Shown: piece by piece, positions 9,004 to 17,897 of the stretch
Numbering within the stretch: the first letter of the stretch is position 1
How the letters are laid out: every line of letters begins with the position of its first letter
Assembly: GCF_000972865.1 (NCBI RefSeq)
Contig: NZ_CP011144.1
Coordinates: forward strand, 1,860,001-1,924,000
Reading direction: 5' to 3'
Origin: Pseudoxanthomonas suwonensis
Lineage (GTDB): Bacteria; Pseudomonadota; Gammaproteobacteria; Xanthomonadales; Xanthomonadaceae
Length of the DNA: 64,000 bases
Made by a program: the position numbers and the translations under genes
The notes under the pieces: model-generated
The model's input: the letters and a program-made list of their open reading frames with translations, nothing else
The model's database searches: none
What the model was told of the DNA's origin: nothing

Positions 9004-11325
9004 TCAGTCCCTGGCCAGCGCCGCGGCGAACCGCCGCTCGATGTCGATGTAGGCGTCGTCGGCCACGTCGTAGATCACCTTGATGACCCGGCCGCCCTTG
9101 AAGGGGAAGCCCGGCGGGTACTCCTTCGACACCGGGTCGCCGCTGTCGTAGCCGACGGCCAGGCCCTCGCCCGCCAGCGAGTAGTGGCCGCTGTTGGTGC
9201 GCATGTCGGCGCTGCCGATGGCCTCGTCATCCACGTACAGCGTCGTCGTGCCCAGCGTTTCGTTCTTCTCGCTGATCGAGGCCTTCTTGAACTCGACGCC
9301 GACGACGTGCTTGCCCGGCGCCGGCACCGGGCCGGCGAGCTTCTGCTCGGGCGGGATGCCGAGGAAGTTGTAGACGAAATTGAGCTTGTCGTCCTTGACG
9401 AACAGGGTATAGCCGCCGAAGCGCGAGCCCTGCGATACGACCACGCCCTGCGAATCGGCGGTGAACTCGACCTCGGCCAGGATCTTGAACGACGCGCCCA
9501 GCGTCCTCGCGGCCGAAGCCTCGGGCACCTCCGTCGTACCCGGATAGTAGACGTAGCGGCCGTCCTCGGGCGGCGCCACCTTGTACTCCAGCGAATGGAT
9601 GCCGACCACACCATAGTCGTTGAGCGGCAGGGCGTTGTACTTCTCCGCCTCGGCCAGCCAGAGCGCGGCCAGTTCCTTGACCTTCTCCGGATGCCTGTCC
9701 GCCAGGTCGTGCGCCTCGGCGCGGTCCTCGTCGGTGTGGAACAGCTGCCAGCGGTCCTGGTCGAACTTGCCGGTGTTGATCATCGGGCCGTGTTCCGTGG
9801 CCGCCTTCCAGCCCTTGTGCCAGATGCCGCGCGTGCTGAGCATCTCGTAGTACTGGGTTTCCTTGCGTGTGGGCGTCCCGGCATCGTCGAAGCTGTAGCG
9901 CATCGATACGCCGTGGAGCGGCGCCTGCTTTACGCCTTCCACGACGTCCGGGAACCGGATTCCGCAGCATTCGAGGATGGTGGGCACGATGTCGGTGCAA
10001 TGGTGGTATTGGTTCCGCACCTCGCCCCTGGCCTTGATGCCCTTCGGCCAGTGCACGACCAGCGGGTCGCAGGTGCCTCCTGCGTATTGGGAATAGCGCT
10101 TGAACATCCGGTACGGCGTGCTGAATGCGACCGCCCAGCCGGTGGGATAGTGGTTGTAGGTGTCGGGCGAACCGAGCCGGTCGATCATCGCCAGGTTCGA
10201 CTCGATGTCATCGGGATAGCCGTTGAAGAACCGGTTCTCGTTGACCGATCCGTCGGGGCTGCCTTCGCCGGAGGCACCGTTGTCGGCGCAGTAGAGGATC
10301 AGCGTGTTGTCCAGCTGGCCCGATTCCTCCAGGTAGTCGACCAGGCGCCCGATCTGCACGTCGGTGTATTCCGAGAACGCCGCATACACCTCGGCCATCC
10401 GGCTGAACAGGCGCTTCTCGTCGGCCGACAGCGTGTCCCAGGGCCGCACGCCATCAGCCTCCACGAACGTGCCGTCGCTCATCGGGTTGAACGGGGTCAA
10501 CGCGGTGCCGTCGGGCAGGATGCCCTTCTCGATCATCCGCGCCAGCACCCACGTCCGGTAGGCGTCGTAGCCATCGTCGAACTTGCCCTTGTACTTGTCG
10601 ATGTACTCCTGGGGCGCGTGGTGCGGGGCGTGGTTGGCGCCGGGGCACAGCCACAGGTACCAGGGCTTGTCGGCGCGCGACTGTCGGGTGTCGCGGATGA
10701 AGCCGATCGCCTTGTCGACGATGTCCCGCGAGAAGTGGTAACCCTCCTCGGGCATGTATGGCTGCTGGACGAAGTGGTTGTCCTCGATCAGTTCCGGGTA
10801 CCACTGGTTGGTCTCGCCGCCGATGAAGCCGTAGAAGCGGTCATAGCCCAGCCCCAGCGGCCAGTGCTTGCGGTTTGCGCCGATGTCGAAGGCGTCCACC
10901 GGCACGTTGTGGTTCTTGCCGACCCAGAAGGTGCTCCATCCCGCGTCGCGCAGGACCGTGGCGATGGTCGCGTTCTCCGGCGGGATGTGGCCGGCATAGC
11001 CGGGGAACCCGGCCGCCGACTCGGCGATCGTGCCGAAGCCATTGGAGTGGTGGTTGCGGCCGGTCAGGAAGCACGAGCGGGTGGGCGAGCATACCGACGT
11101 GGTGTGCCATTGCGTATACGTCAGTCCGTTCTTCGCCAGCCTGTCGAGGGTAGGCATCTCGATCCGGCCGCCGTACGGCGACCAGGCCGCCTGGCCCGTA
11201 TCGTCGTACAGGATCACCAGCACGTTGGGCGCGTCCTTCGGCGCCTTGGCGTCGAGGAAGGCTTCCCAGTCCGGTTCCGAATCGCGGATGTCGAGGCTGA
11301 TGGTTCCGTTGAACGTCCGGCTCAT
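9004..11325 (-). CDS. Arylsulfatase, Cys type, with C-terminal beta domain
   Basis: 773 residues. The alkaline-phosphatase/sulfatase fold begins with metal-binding VLYDDTG (about 38-44) and carries the activation motif C79-S-P-T-R, whose Cys is converted to formylglycine. Further signatures are GKNHNVP, GANHAPHHAPQEYIDKYKGKFDDG and NGASGEGSPDG. After about residue 560 comes a LamG-like beta-sandwich segment (EVEFTADSQGVVVSQGSRFGG, KHVVGVEFKK, TLYVDDEAIG). No signal peptide is seen, so the enzyme is probably cytoplasmic. The ATG at 11325 follows GGAG. It lies about 70 bases downstream of a second sulfatase and upstream of a modifying enzyme. The substrate, a sulfate ester, is not known. Confidence 0.93.
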   Translation of the reverse strand: MSRTFNGTISLDIRDSEPDWEAFLDAKAPKDAPNVLVILYDDTGQAAWSPYGGRIEMPTLDRLAKNGLTYTQWHTTSVCSPTRSCFLTGRNHHSNGFGTIAESAAGFPGYAGHIPPENATIATVLRDAGWSTFWVGKNHNVPVDAFDIGANRKHWPLGLGYDRFYGFIGGETNQWYPELIEDNHFVQQPYMPEEGYHFSRDIVDKAIGFIRDTRQSRADKPWYLWLCPGANHAPHHAPQEYIDKYKGKFDDGYDAYRTWVLARMIEKGILPDGTALTPFNPMSDGTFVEADGVRPWDTLSADEKRLFSRMAEVYAAFSEYTDVQIGRLVDYLEESGQLDNTLILYCADNGASGEGSPDGSVNENRFFNGYPDDIESNLAMIDRLGSPDTYNHYPTGWAVAFSTPYRMFKRYSQYAGGTCDPLVVHWPKGIKARGEVRNQYHHCTDIVPTILECCGIRFPDVVEGVKQAPLHGVSMRYSFDDAGTPTRKETQYYEMLSTRGIWHKGWKAATEHGPMINTGKFDQDRWQLFHTDEDRAEAHDLADRHPEKVKELAALWLAEAEKYNALPLNDYGVVGIHSLEYKVAPPEDGRYVYYPGTTEVPEASAARTLGASFKILAEVEFTADSQGVVVSQGSRFGGYTLFVKDDKLNFVYNFLGIPPEQKLAGPVPAPGKHVVGVEFKKASISEKNETLGTTTLYVDDEAIGSADMRTNSGHYSLAGEGLAVGYDSGDPVSKEYPPGFPFKGGRVIKVIYDVADDAYIDIERRFAAALARD

Positions 11326-11397
11326 GTCCGTCTCCACTTCAGTCGGGGAAGCCCGCCGGGCAGCAGCGGCGGGCCGATGCGATGCATGCACATCCGT

Positions 11398-13005
11398 TCA
11401 GTCGCCTGCGGCAGCCTCACTCATCTTCGCCATTGCGTCATCGATGGTGAAGCTGTTGGGCTTCTGGACGGCCGGGAATTCCTTGAACGTCTCCGCGAAC
11501 TTCCCGGCGACCGCCTGTACGGCATAGATGAGGAAAGCGTGCTGCATCATCCAGTCGTTGTAGGTGTTGGAAGTGACCGTCGCGAACTCGTACGGATCGG
11601 TACGCAGGTTGTAGAGGACCGGCGCACGCAGTCGAACGAATGGATCCCGCCAGACGGCAAGCCCCCCCGCGGTACGCTGCTCCATGAAGGTGACCTTCCA
11701 GTTGTCCATGCGTACGGCCAGCACGTCGCCGTCGTCACTGAAGTAGAAGAAGAAATTGCGGGGACTCTTCTTCTCCTTGCCGGTGATGTATCCGAGCAGG
11801 CTCACGCCATCGATGTGGTTCTTGTACGTGCGGCCGATGGCCTTGTAGCCCTTCTTCAGCTTGTCGACGACGTCGGGCGCGCCGGCCATGTCGAGGAAGG
11901 TGGGGAGCCAGTCGTGGTGCTGGACGATCTCGTTGCTGACCGACCCGGCCTCGACGCGGCCGGGCCAGCGCACGATCAGCGGGACCCGGAACGCGCCCTC
12001 CCAGTTGGTGTTCTTCTCGCTGCGGAACGGGGTGGTCCCCGCATCCGGCCAGGAATTGCGGTGCGGACCATTGTCGGTCGAGTACTGCACGAAGGTGTCG
12101 TCGGCGACCCCGATCTCATCCAGGAAGTCCAGCATCTGGCCCACGTTCTTGTCGTGGTCGACCATCGTGTCGTGGTAGGCGGATTGCCAGCGCCCCGCCT
12201 GGCCGCGGCTCTTGGGCTTGGTGTGCGTGTACAGGTGCATGTGGGTGGTGTTCAGCCACACGAACCAGGGCTTGCCGGCCTTCTCCTGCCGCTTGATGAA
12301 ATCCTTCGCCGCCGCAACGAAGTCGTCGTCGCAGGTCTCCATCCGCTTGCGCGTGAGCGGCCCGGTATCCTCGATCTTCTGCTTGCCGACCCTGCCCCAG
12401 CGCGGATGCGTCGTGGCGTCGTCCTTGTCCGTGGCCCACGAGTGGAGCACGCCGCGTGGCCCGAAGGTGTCGCGGAACTTCGGGAAATCCGTGGCCGGCG
12501 GATAGTCCTCCATCTCCGGCTCTTCCTCGGCGTTGAGGTGGTAGAGGTTGCCGTAGAACTCGTCGAACCCGTGGTTGGTGGGCAGCATGTGGTTGAGATC
12601 GCCCAGGTGGTTCTTGCCGAACTGGCCGGTGGCGTAGCCCTGCTCCTTGAGCAGGGCAGCGATCGTCACCAGCTTCTCGCTCATGCCGACCGGCGCGCCC
12701 GGCAAGCCCACCTTCGACAGGCCCGTGCGGTACACGCTCTGGCCGGTGATGAAGGACGAGCGGCCGGCGGTGCAGCTCTGCTCGCCGTAGCTATCGGTGA
12801 AAATCATGCCTTCGCGCGCGATGCGGTCGATGTTGGGCGTCCGGTAGCCCATCAGGCCGTGCGAGTAGCAACTCAGGTTCGAGATGCCGATGTCGTCGCC
12901 CCAGATGACCAGGATGTTCGGCTGCTTCCTGGCGGAACCGCCCGCCTTGCCCGTCGCCGGCTTCGCGGACTTCGCGGACTTCGTTGTTTCTTTCGCCCTC
13001 ACCAT
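11398..13005 (-). CDS. Second Cys-type sulfatase with Lys/Ala-rich N-terminus
   Basis: 535 residues. Sulfatase fold with VIWGDDIG (metal-binding Asp pair), activation motif C78-T-A-G-R, GKNHLGD, WLNTTHMHLYTH and STDNGPHRN. The first 28 residues (KETTKSAKSAKPATGKAGG) are Lys/Ala/Thr-rich, encoded partly by a 9-10 base direct repeat, and are absent from typical members. They do not look like a signal peptide. The ATG at 13005 follows AGGAGA seven bases upstream. A longer in-frame reading to 13821 overlaps the DUF202 gene in another frame and is not used. It is paired in tandem with the arylsulfatase at 9004-11325; activity would depend on the formylglycine-generating enzyme at 5142-6098. Confidence 0.92.
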   Translation of the reverse strand: MVRAKETTKSAKSAKPATGKAGGSARKQPNILVIWGDDIGISNLSCYSHGLMGYRTPNIDRIAREGMIFTDSYGEQSCTAGRSSFITGQSVYRTGLSKVGLPGAPVGMSEKLVTIAALLKEQGYATGQFGKNHLGDLNHMLPTNHGFDEFYGNLYHLNAEEEPEMEDYPPATDFPKFRDTFGPRGVLHSWATDKDDATTHPRWGRVGKQKIEDTGPLTRKRMETCDDDFVAAAKDFIKRQEKAGKPWFVWLNTTHMHLYTHTKPKSRGQAGRWQSAYHDTMVDHDKNVGQMLDFLDEIGVADDTFVQYSTDNGPHRNSWPDAGTTPFRSEKNTNWEGAFRVPLIVRWPGRVEAGSVSNEIVQHHDWLPTFLDMAGAPDVVDKLKKGYKAIGRTYKNHIDGVSLLGYITGKEKKSPRNFFFYFSDDGDVLAVRMDNWKVTFMEQRTAGGLAVWRDPFVRLRAPVLYNLRTDPYEFATVTSNTYNDWMMQHAFLIYAVQAVAGKFAETFKEFPAVQKPNSFTIDDAMAKMSEAAAGD

Positions 13006-13106
13006 TTCCGTATCTCCTTGAACTGGCTTGCGTTGCCGCCGATGGGTGCGCGTCCACCGACAAGGCGGAGGGAGCGCTTTCCTTGTGGTTGCGACCGGGA
13101 CGGGCT

Positions 13107-13793
13107 TTACCCGAACGGCGCGATGCCGAACACCATGCTGACGATGGCAAGCAGCCCCAGCACTAGTAGTGCCAGCGCGGTCAGCAGGGTGAACGAGAGG
13201 GGATACCGCGACTCGCCATGGATCAGGCCATCGCCAGTCATGGCGCTGCGCTCGGCGCGCAGTTCCTTCATGTAGTTGACGTGGTAGACGATGCCCAGCA
13301 CCAGCATCGCGATGCCGAGCGCGACCAGCGATACGCCGAAGTTGCGAGGCGCCTCGCTGCCGAGCTTGACCCCGGGCACGTCCACCAGCTTGGCGAAGAC
13401 CTGGTAGATGGTGAAGCCGAAGCCGATCAGCGACAGCGAGGTGCGGATCACCGACATCAACGTGCGCTCGGCGCTGAGCCGGGTGCGCTGGAACGACATG
13501 CCGGTGCGGCGCATCGACATCTCGGTACGCTCGGTCGACAGATCGGTGCGGTGCATCGACAGGTCCGTGCGGTATTCGGACAGGTCGGTGCGATGGTCGG
13601 ACAGCCCGGTGCGGTGGTGCGAAAGCTCGGTGCGGTAGGCCGAGTATTCGACCGAGGCCATGTCCGAATTGGATTTGTCGACCGTGGGAACCGGCGGCAA
13701 CTGCCATTCCGGAAGCCGCGCGGGTCGCGCGGGCAGCACATCGTCCCGCACCGAAGGGGAACCCACCGGTATCGCTTTGCCGATCGAAGCCAT
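13107..13793 (-). CDS. DUF202 membrane protein with ten RTxLS heptads
   Basis: 228 residues from the ATG at 13793, which has AAGGGG eight bases upstream (a GTG at 13802 lacks room for a site). The N-terminal 50 residues are polar. Residues about 53-122 are ten tandem heptads of the form x-R-T-x-(L/M)-S-x, the last of which runs into IRTSLSLIGFGFTIYQ, the hallmark of DUF202. Two further membrane segments follow (VSLVALGIAMLVLGIVYHV and LLTALALLVLGLLAIVSMVFG). Family function is unknown. Ordinary members carry only two or three ERT/RTSL units, so the heptad array is an expansion. It is co-oriented with the sulfatases. Confidence 0.85.
   Translation of the reverse strand: MASIGKAIPVGSPSVRDDVLPARPARLPEWQLPPVPTVDKSNSDMASVEYSAYRTELSHHRTGLSDHRTDLSEYRTDLSMHRTDLSTERTEMSMRRTGMSFQRTRLSAERTLMSVIRTSLSLIGFGFTIYQVFAKLVDVPGVKLGSEAPRNFGVSLVALGIAMLVLGIVYHVNYMKELRAERSAMTGDGLIHGESRYPLSFTLLTALALLVLGLLAIVSMVFGIAPFG
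13428..13637 (-). repeat. Ten tandem 21-bp coding repeats (RTxLS heptads)
   Basis: A 210-bp run of 21-bp units, each coding for a heptad such as HRTDLSE, YRTDLSM or HRTDLST. Units in the middle are most alike; the last three merge into the conserved DUF202 core. The unit is a whole number of codons, so copy-number change would keep the frame. Confidence 0.85.
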
Positions 13794-13831
13794 GCAATGC
13801 ACCCCTTCTGCCAGGGAACAAGGGAACGGGA

Positions 13832-14236
13832 TCAGTCCGGCTTGATGAATTTCCTGGCGATGCGCGTGACCGGACCGCGCAGGACCAGGTACGGCAGGAA
13901 GCCGAGCACGATGGCGATGACGAATGTCTCCACCGGATAGCGGAAGCCGCCGAACACCCTGAACTGGTAGATCACATCCATGCCCACGCCCAGCAGCAGG
14001 ATGCGCGCGGTCGCGCTGACGCCTTCGCGCCAGGCGCGCTTGCGCTCCGCCGGTTCTGCGTCGCGCATGTGCACGTAATACGGCTGGCGGCCAGCCCTGG
14101 CGTCCTTGATCCCGTCGCGCAGCGCCATCAGCAGCGCCATGGTCGGCTGCAGGAAGAAGCGGAACGTCATCGGTCCGTCGGAGCGGCCGACCATGTCGGC
14201 CCAGAACCGGTGAGGGATATCCAGAAACGCATCCAT
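13832..14236 (-). CDS. Hypothetical small membrane protein
   Basis: 134 residues from the ATG at 14236, which has AGGAG six bases upstream. The N-terminal part contains FWADMVGRSDGPMTFRFFLQPTMALLMALRDGIKDARAGRQPYYVHM. It is followed by two hydrophobic segments (ATARILLLGVGMDVIYQF and FVIAIVLGFLPYLVL) and a basic end (RGPVTRIARKFIKPD). The family is not named with certainty. It lies directly upstream of the DUF202 gene and starts the minus-strand run of the sulfatase locus. No function is claimed. Confidence 0.7.
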   Translation of the reverse strand: MDAFLDIPHRFWADMVGRSDGPMTFRFFLQPTMALLMALRDGIKDARAGRQPYYVHMRDAEPAERKRAWREGVSATARILLLGVGMDVIYQFRVFGGFRYPVETFVIAIVLGFLPYLVLRGPVTRIARKFIKPD

Positions 14237-14501
14237 GGCGTGCTCCTGGTTCGGCTGCGCAAGGGTCGTCCTTACCTGCATCCGCGACAAGCGGATTTAC
14301 CCCGAGTGGCGGCTAGGTATTTCCACCGTGGCCGCGCGCAAACCGGAGGCGCAATATGCGCCGGCACGGAGCGGCGCGCAACAGCGGGAATAGGCAACAC
14401 GTGCAGCGTTTTTCGGTGGTCATGCTTAATGCTTCACACCGGCTTTCACGCCACTTTTACAAAGCGCGTCGTCATCGCGAATAACGCTGGAGGATCACGC
14501 C

Positions 14502-15311
14502 ATGGAACGTCGTCCGCTGTTCTTCAGCGTGCTGCTGGTGGCGGGATGGTCTGCCTGCACTGGCGCCCAGGCACAGGCCGGCGGAAGCGTGGACGAGATC
14601 GCCAGGAAGCTGCAGGATCCGGGCGCGGCAATGGTGTCGGTGCCGTTCCAGTACAACTACCTCGGCTCGGCCGGCCCGGGTGGCGACTACGACAACCAGC
14701 AGTTCAAGGTGCAGCCGGTGATACCGTTCGTCGGCGAGCGCGGCAAGTTCCTGCTGCGGCCGATCCTGCCCTACCAGTGGAACGAGTTCCCCGAACGCAG
14801 GCACGGCTTCGGCGACCTGTTCGTGCAGGGCTACTACATCCCCACGCATCCCGGCCAGGAGAGGGCGACCGAGATCGGCTTCGGTGCGGCGGCCATGATC
14901 GATACCGCCGGCCACGACAGCCTGGGTACCGGCAAGTACTCGCTGGGACCGGCCTTCATCCTGGTGCACAAGGCCGGCAAGTGGACCCTGGGCATGCTCG
15001 GCAACCACCTGTGGTCGGTCGGCGGCGACCGCGACCGCGATGACGTGGTGATCACCAACGTGCAGCCATTCGTGGCCTACAGCCTGCCCAAGGGCTGGGC
15101 GATCAACTCGACCTCGGAGATCTCCTACAACTGGGAGGCCGCATCGGGCGACCGCTGGACGGTGCCTCTGGGCCTGACCGCGTCCAAGGTCGTGCCGATC
15201 GGACGGATGCCGGTCAGCTTCGGCTTCGGCGGCTTCTACAACGTCGAGCGGCCCGAGTACGCCAACCGCTGGACCGCGCGCCTGTCGGTGACGCTGGTAT
15301 TCCCCGAATAG
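14502..15311 (+). CDS. Outer-membrane beta-barrel (MetA/'neuromedin U'-like) protein
   Basis: 269 residues. A signal peptide (about 1-25, ending AQAQA) precedes a barrel of alternating strands (VPFQYNYLG, FKVQPVIPFVGERGKFLLRPILPYQW, FGDLFVQGYYIPT, WTLGMLGNHLWSVGGD, WTARLSVTLVFPE). This is the general type often annotated as neuromedin U-like or MetA-like transporters. The start has GGAGGA at good spacing. It is divergent from the minus-strand sulfatase run and followed by the patatin autotransporter gene about 115 bases on, so the two may form an operon. Confidence 0.75.
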   Translation: MERRPLFFSVLLVAGWSACTGAQAQAGGSVDEIARKLQDPGAAMVSVPFQYNYLGSAGPGGDYDNQQFKVQPVIPFVGERGKFLLRPILPYQWNEFPERRHGFGDLFVQGYYIPTHPGQERATEIGFGAAAMIDTAGHDSLGTGKYSLGPAFILVHKAGKWTLGMLGNHLWSVGGDRDRDDVVITNVQPFVAYSLPKGWAINSTSEISYNWEAASGDRWTVPLGLTASKVVPIGRMPVSFGFGGFYNVERPEYANRWTARLSVTLVFPE

Positions 15312-15427
15312 GTGGAGCGGCAACGTGCGTGTGGCCGCCGCCCTACTGGCCAGCGGCCGCCATCGTTCATGCAGGATCCGGCTTGCGCCCGGCACCGCGA
15401 TGCCATGGAATCCTGCCGAGCGACCGT

Positions 15428-17683
15428 ATGCCATTCGGGTGGACACACGTGAAGAGCAGGCCGATTTCCCCGCTTCTCCTCGCCGGCCTGCTCGCCCTGT
15501 TCGGCGGCCTGCCGCCCGAGCCGGCCGTCGCCGCCGAGCCCGGCCGGTCCTGCCCGCAGCGCGACGGTGACCTTACCCGCCCGCGCATAGGCCTGGCCCT
15601 GGGCGGCGGCGGCGCGCGCGGCATGGCCCACATCAGCGTGCTGCGCAAGCTGGAGGAATTGCGCATCCCGGTGGACTGCATCGCCGGCACCAGCATGGGC
15701 TCGCTGGTCGGCGGGCTGTACGCGGCGGGCGTGCCGCTCGAGGATATGGAGAAGCTGGTCCTGGAGACGGACTGGAAGCGGCTGTTCGACGATTCGATCC
15801 CGCGCCAGCAGCGCTCCTACCGGCGCAAGCAGGACGATCGCGACGGCGTGGCCACGATCGGCGTCGGCATCAGCGGCGGCCGGGTGCGAGTGTCGCCGGG
15901 CGTGCTGCAGGGCGAGCGGATCCTGTCGCTGTTCGAGCGCCAGACCCTGGCGGTCAGCACCACCCATGACTTCGACCGGCTGCCGATCCCGTTCCGCGCC
16001 ATCGGCACCGACCTCAACACCGGCCAGCCGGTCGAGCTGGGCTCCGGCAGCCTGGCCGAGGCGATGCGTGCCTCGATGTCGCTGCCCGGCATCTTCCAGC
16101 CGGTGGAGATCGACGGCCGCGTGCTGATCGACGGCGGCATCGCCGAGCAGGTACCGATCGACACGGTGCGGCGGATGGGCGCCGATATCGTCATCGCCGT
16201 GGACGTGGGCACGCCATTGGCCGAACTGGGCAGCGACGCCAGCGTGCTGCAGGTGATTTCGCAGCTGACCGGCATGCTGACCGTGGGCAACACCCACAGT
16301 TCCACTGCGCGGCTGGGCGAGGGTGACGTGCTGATCGTGCCGGCGCTGGGCAGCGAGGTGGCCACGGCCGATTTCCAGAAGGCGGCCGAGGCGCTGCGCA
16401 TCGGCGATGCCGCCGCCGCCGCGGCGGTGCCACGGCTGGCCGGGCTGCCCCGCTGGCGCGGCGCGGCACCGGTGCCGCAGGTGGACCAGCGGCCGATCGT
16501 CGTGCAGTACGTGCGCCTGGAGAACGAGAGCCGCTACGACGACGCGGTGCTCGCCGGCATCATCGACATCCCGGTGGGCCAGCCACTGGACGCGGGGAAG
16601 CTGGAAGAAGCGACGCTGCGCGCGTACAGCCAGGGCACTTTCGCCAGCGTCACCTACGCGGTCGAGCGCGACGCCGACGGGCGCACCGGGGTGGTGGTGC
16701 GGGCGCGCGAGAAGCCGCAGGGACCGAACTACCTGCAGGCCGGCTTCCGACTGGAGACCGACTTCAGCGGCACCTACGAATCGAGCCTGCGCCTGGCCCT
16801 GCTGCGTTCGCCGGTCACTGCCTACGGCGCCGAGGCGCGGGTGCTGGTCGGCCTGGGCAGCGAACCGACGGTGCAGGGCGAGTACTACCACCCGTTCGAT
16901 CCGCAGGCGCGCTGGTACTTCTACGGCCGGCTCGGCGCGCAGAGCAGCACCGTGCCGGTGTTCGGCCCGGACGGCGACCGCATCGCCACCTACGATGCGC
17001 AGGTGGCCGGCGTCCTGCTCAGCCTGGGCAGGACGTTCGGTCTGTATGGCGCAGCCGAGGTTGGCGTCGAACGCAGCAGCGGCGAGGCGGAAGTGGAGGT
17101 CGGCAACCCGGCGCTGCCGGACGTGGATGTCGGCACCGGCGCCTGGTTCGCCTACGCCGCGGTGGACCGGCTCGACAGCCTGTACTTCCCGCGCCAGGGC
17201 TACTGGGGCCGGATCAGCTACCGCGCCACCGCCGACTGGCTCGGCGGCTCGTCCGAGTTCGAGGAAGCCGGCCTGGACCTGCTGGGCGCGCTGCCGTTCG
17301 GCCGCCACGCGCTGCAGGCCGGGCTGGCCTACCACAGCACCCTGTCCGGGTTCCTGCCGCTGCACGAGCGCTACCGGATGGGCGGCCGCGGGCGGCTGGT
17401 GGGCTTCCACTACAACGAGCTGACCGGGCAGAACTACGCGGTGGTGATGGTCGGCTACAGCTACCAGCTGGCCTCGGTGTTCAGCCGCTCGGCGGTGGTC
17501 GGCTCGACCCTGGAATACGGCAACGCCTGGGAGCGGCGCAGCGACATGGACTGGGGCGACGGCGTGCTCAACGGCAGCGTGTACCTGGGCTTCGACTCGT
17601 GGATCGGGCCGATGCTGTTCGGTTACGGCATGCGCGAGGGCGGGCGGGGACTGCTGTTCCTGGAGATCGGCAAGCCGTTCTAG
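15428..17683 (+). CDS. Patatin-like phospholipase autotransporter (type Vd, PlpD-like)
   Basis: About 751 residues in one chain: signal peptide (about 10-36), patatin lipase domain (53-300), POTRA-like region (about 370-430, VVQYVRLENESRYDDAVLAGIIDIPVGQPLDAGKLEEATLRAY) and a 16-strand-type C-terminal barrel ending EIGKPF. The lipase has the oxyanion loop GGGGARG, nucleophile Ser89 in GTSMGS and the dyad Asp in DGGIAEQ near residue 235. Members of this architecture (P. aeruginosa PlpD) place a class A1-like phospholipase on the surface. Start choice is uncertain: ATG at 15428 or GTG at 15449, neither with a strong site. Confidence 0.9.
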   Translation: MPFGWTHVKSRPISPLLLAGLLALFGGLPPEPAVAAEPGRSCPQRDGDLTRPRIGLALGGGGARGMAHISVLRKLEELRIPVDCIAGTSMGSLVGGLYAAGVPLEDMEKLVLETDWKRLFDDSIPRQQRSYRRKQDDRDGVATIGVGISGGRVRVSPGVLQGERILSLFERQTLAVSTTHDFDRLPIPFRAIGTDLNTGQPVELGSGSLAEAMRASMSLPGIFQPVEIDGRVLIDGGIAEQVPIDTVRRMGADIVIAVDVGTPLAELGSDASVLQVISQLTGMLTVGNTHSSTARLGEGDVLIVPALGSEVATADFQKAAEALRIGDAAAAAAVPRLAGLPRWRGAAPVPQVDQRPIVVQYVRLENESRYDDAVLAGIIDIPVGQPLDAGKLEEATLRAYSQGTFASVTYAVERDADGRTGVVVRAREKPQGPNYLQAGFRLETDFSGTYESSLRLALLRSPVTAYGAEARVLVGLGSEPTVQGEYYHPFDPQARWYFYGRLGAQSSTVPVFGPDGDRIATYDAQVAGVLLSLGRTFGLYGAAEVGVERSSGEAEVEVGNPALPDVDVGTGAWFAYAAVDRLDSLYFPRQGYWGRISYRATADWLGGSSEFEEAGLDLLGALPFGRHALQAGLAYHSTLSGFLPLHERYRMGGRGRLVGFHYNELTGQNYAVVMVGYSYQLASVFSRSAVVGSTLEYGNAWERRSDMDWGDGVLNGSVYLGFDSWIGPMLFGYGMREGGRGLLFLEIGKPF

Positions 17684-17897
17684 GAGAGGTCGGCAGTTCG
17701 CATCTGCCCGTCATTCCCGCGAGGCGGCAGGCGCTTTCCCCAGCCGCGCCTCCCGGAAGCACGAGGCGCCGGCAATGTGCGCGCATCGGGCGGACGTGGA
17801 ACGCTGATTCCGGTGGATCGCCTTGCCGCGGGATCGCCGCCTGCCTACGCTCGGCGACGTCCCGGCGCTGTGCCGCCAGTTCCTTCCGGAGCCGTCC

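Noticed and set aside
8983..13275. 1430-codon plus-strand open frame opposite the sulfatases
   Set aside because: It is the antisense shadow of two clear sulfatase genes. High GC removes stops in this frame, the product has no domain motif, and it is rich in Val/Arg/Asp/His as such shadows are.
13794..13821. Longer start of the second sulfatase reaching to 13821
   Set aside because: It would run through the whole DUF202 gene in another frame. The ATG at 13005 has a strong site and starts the family-like part.
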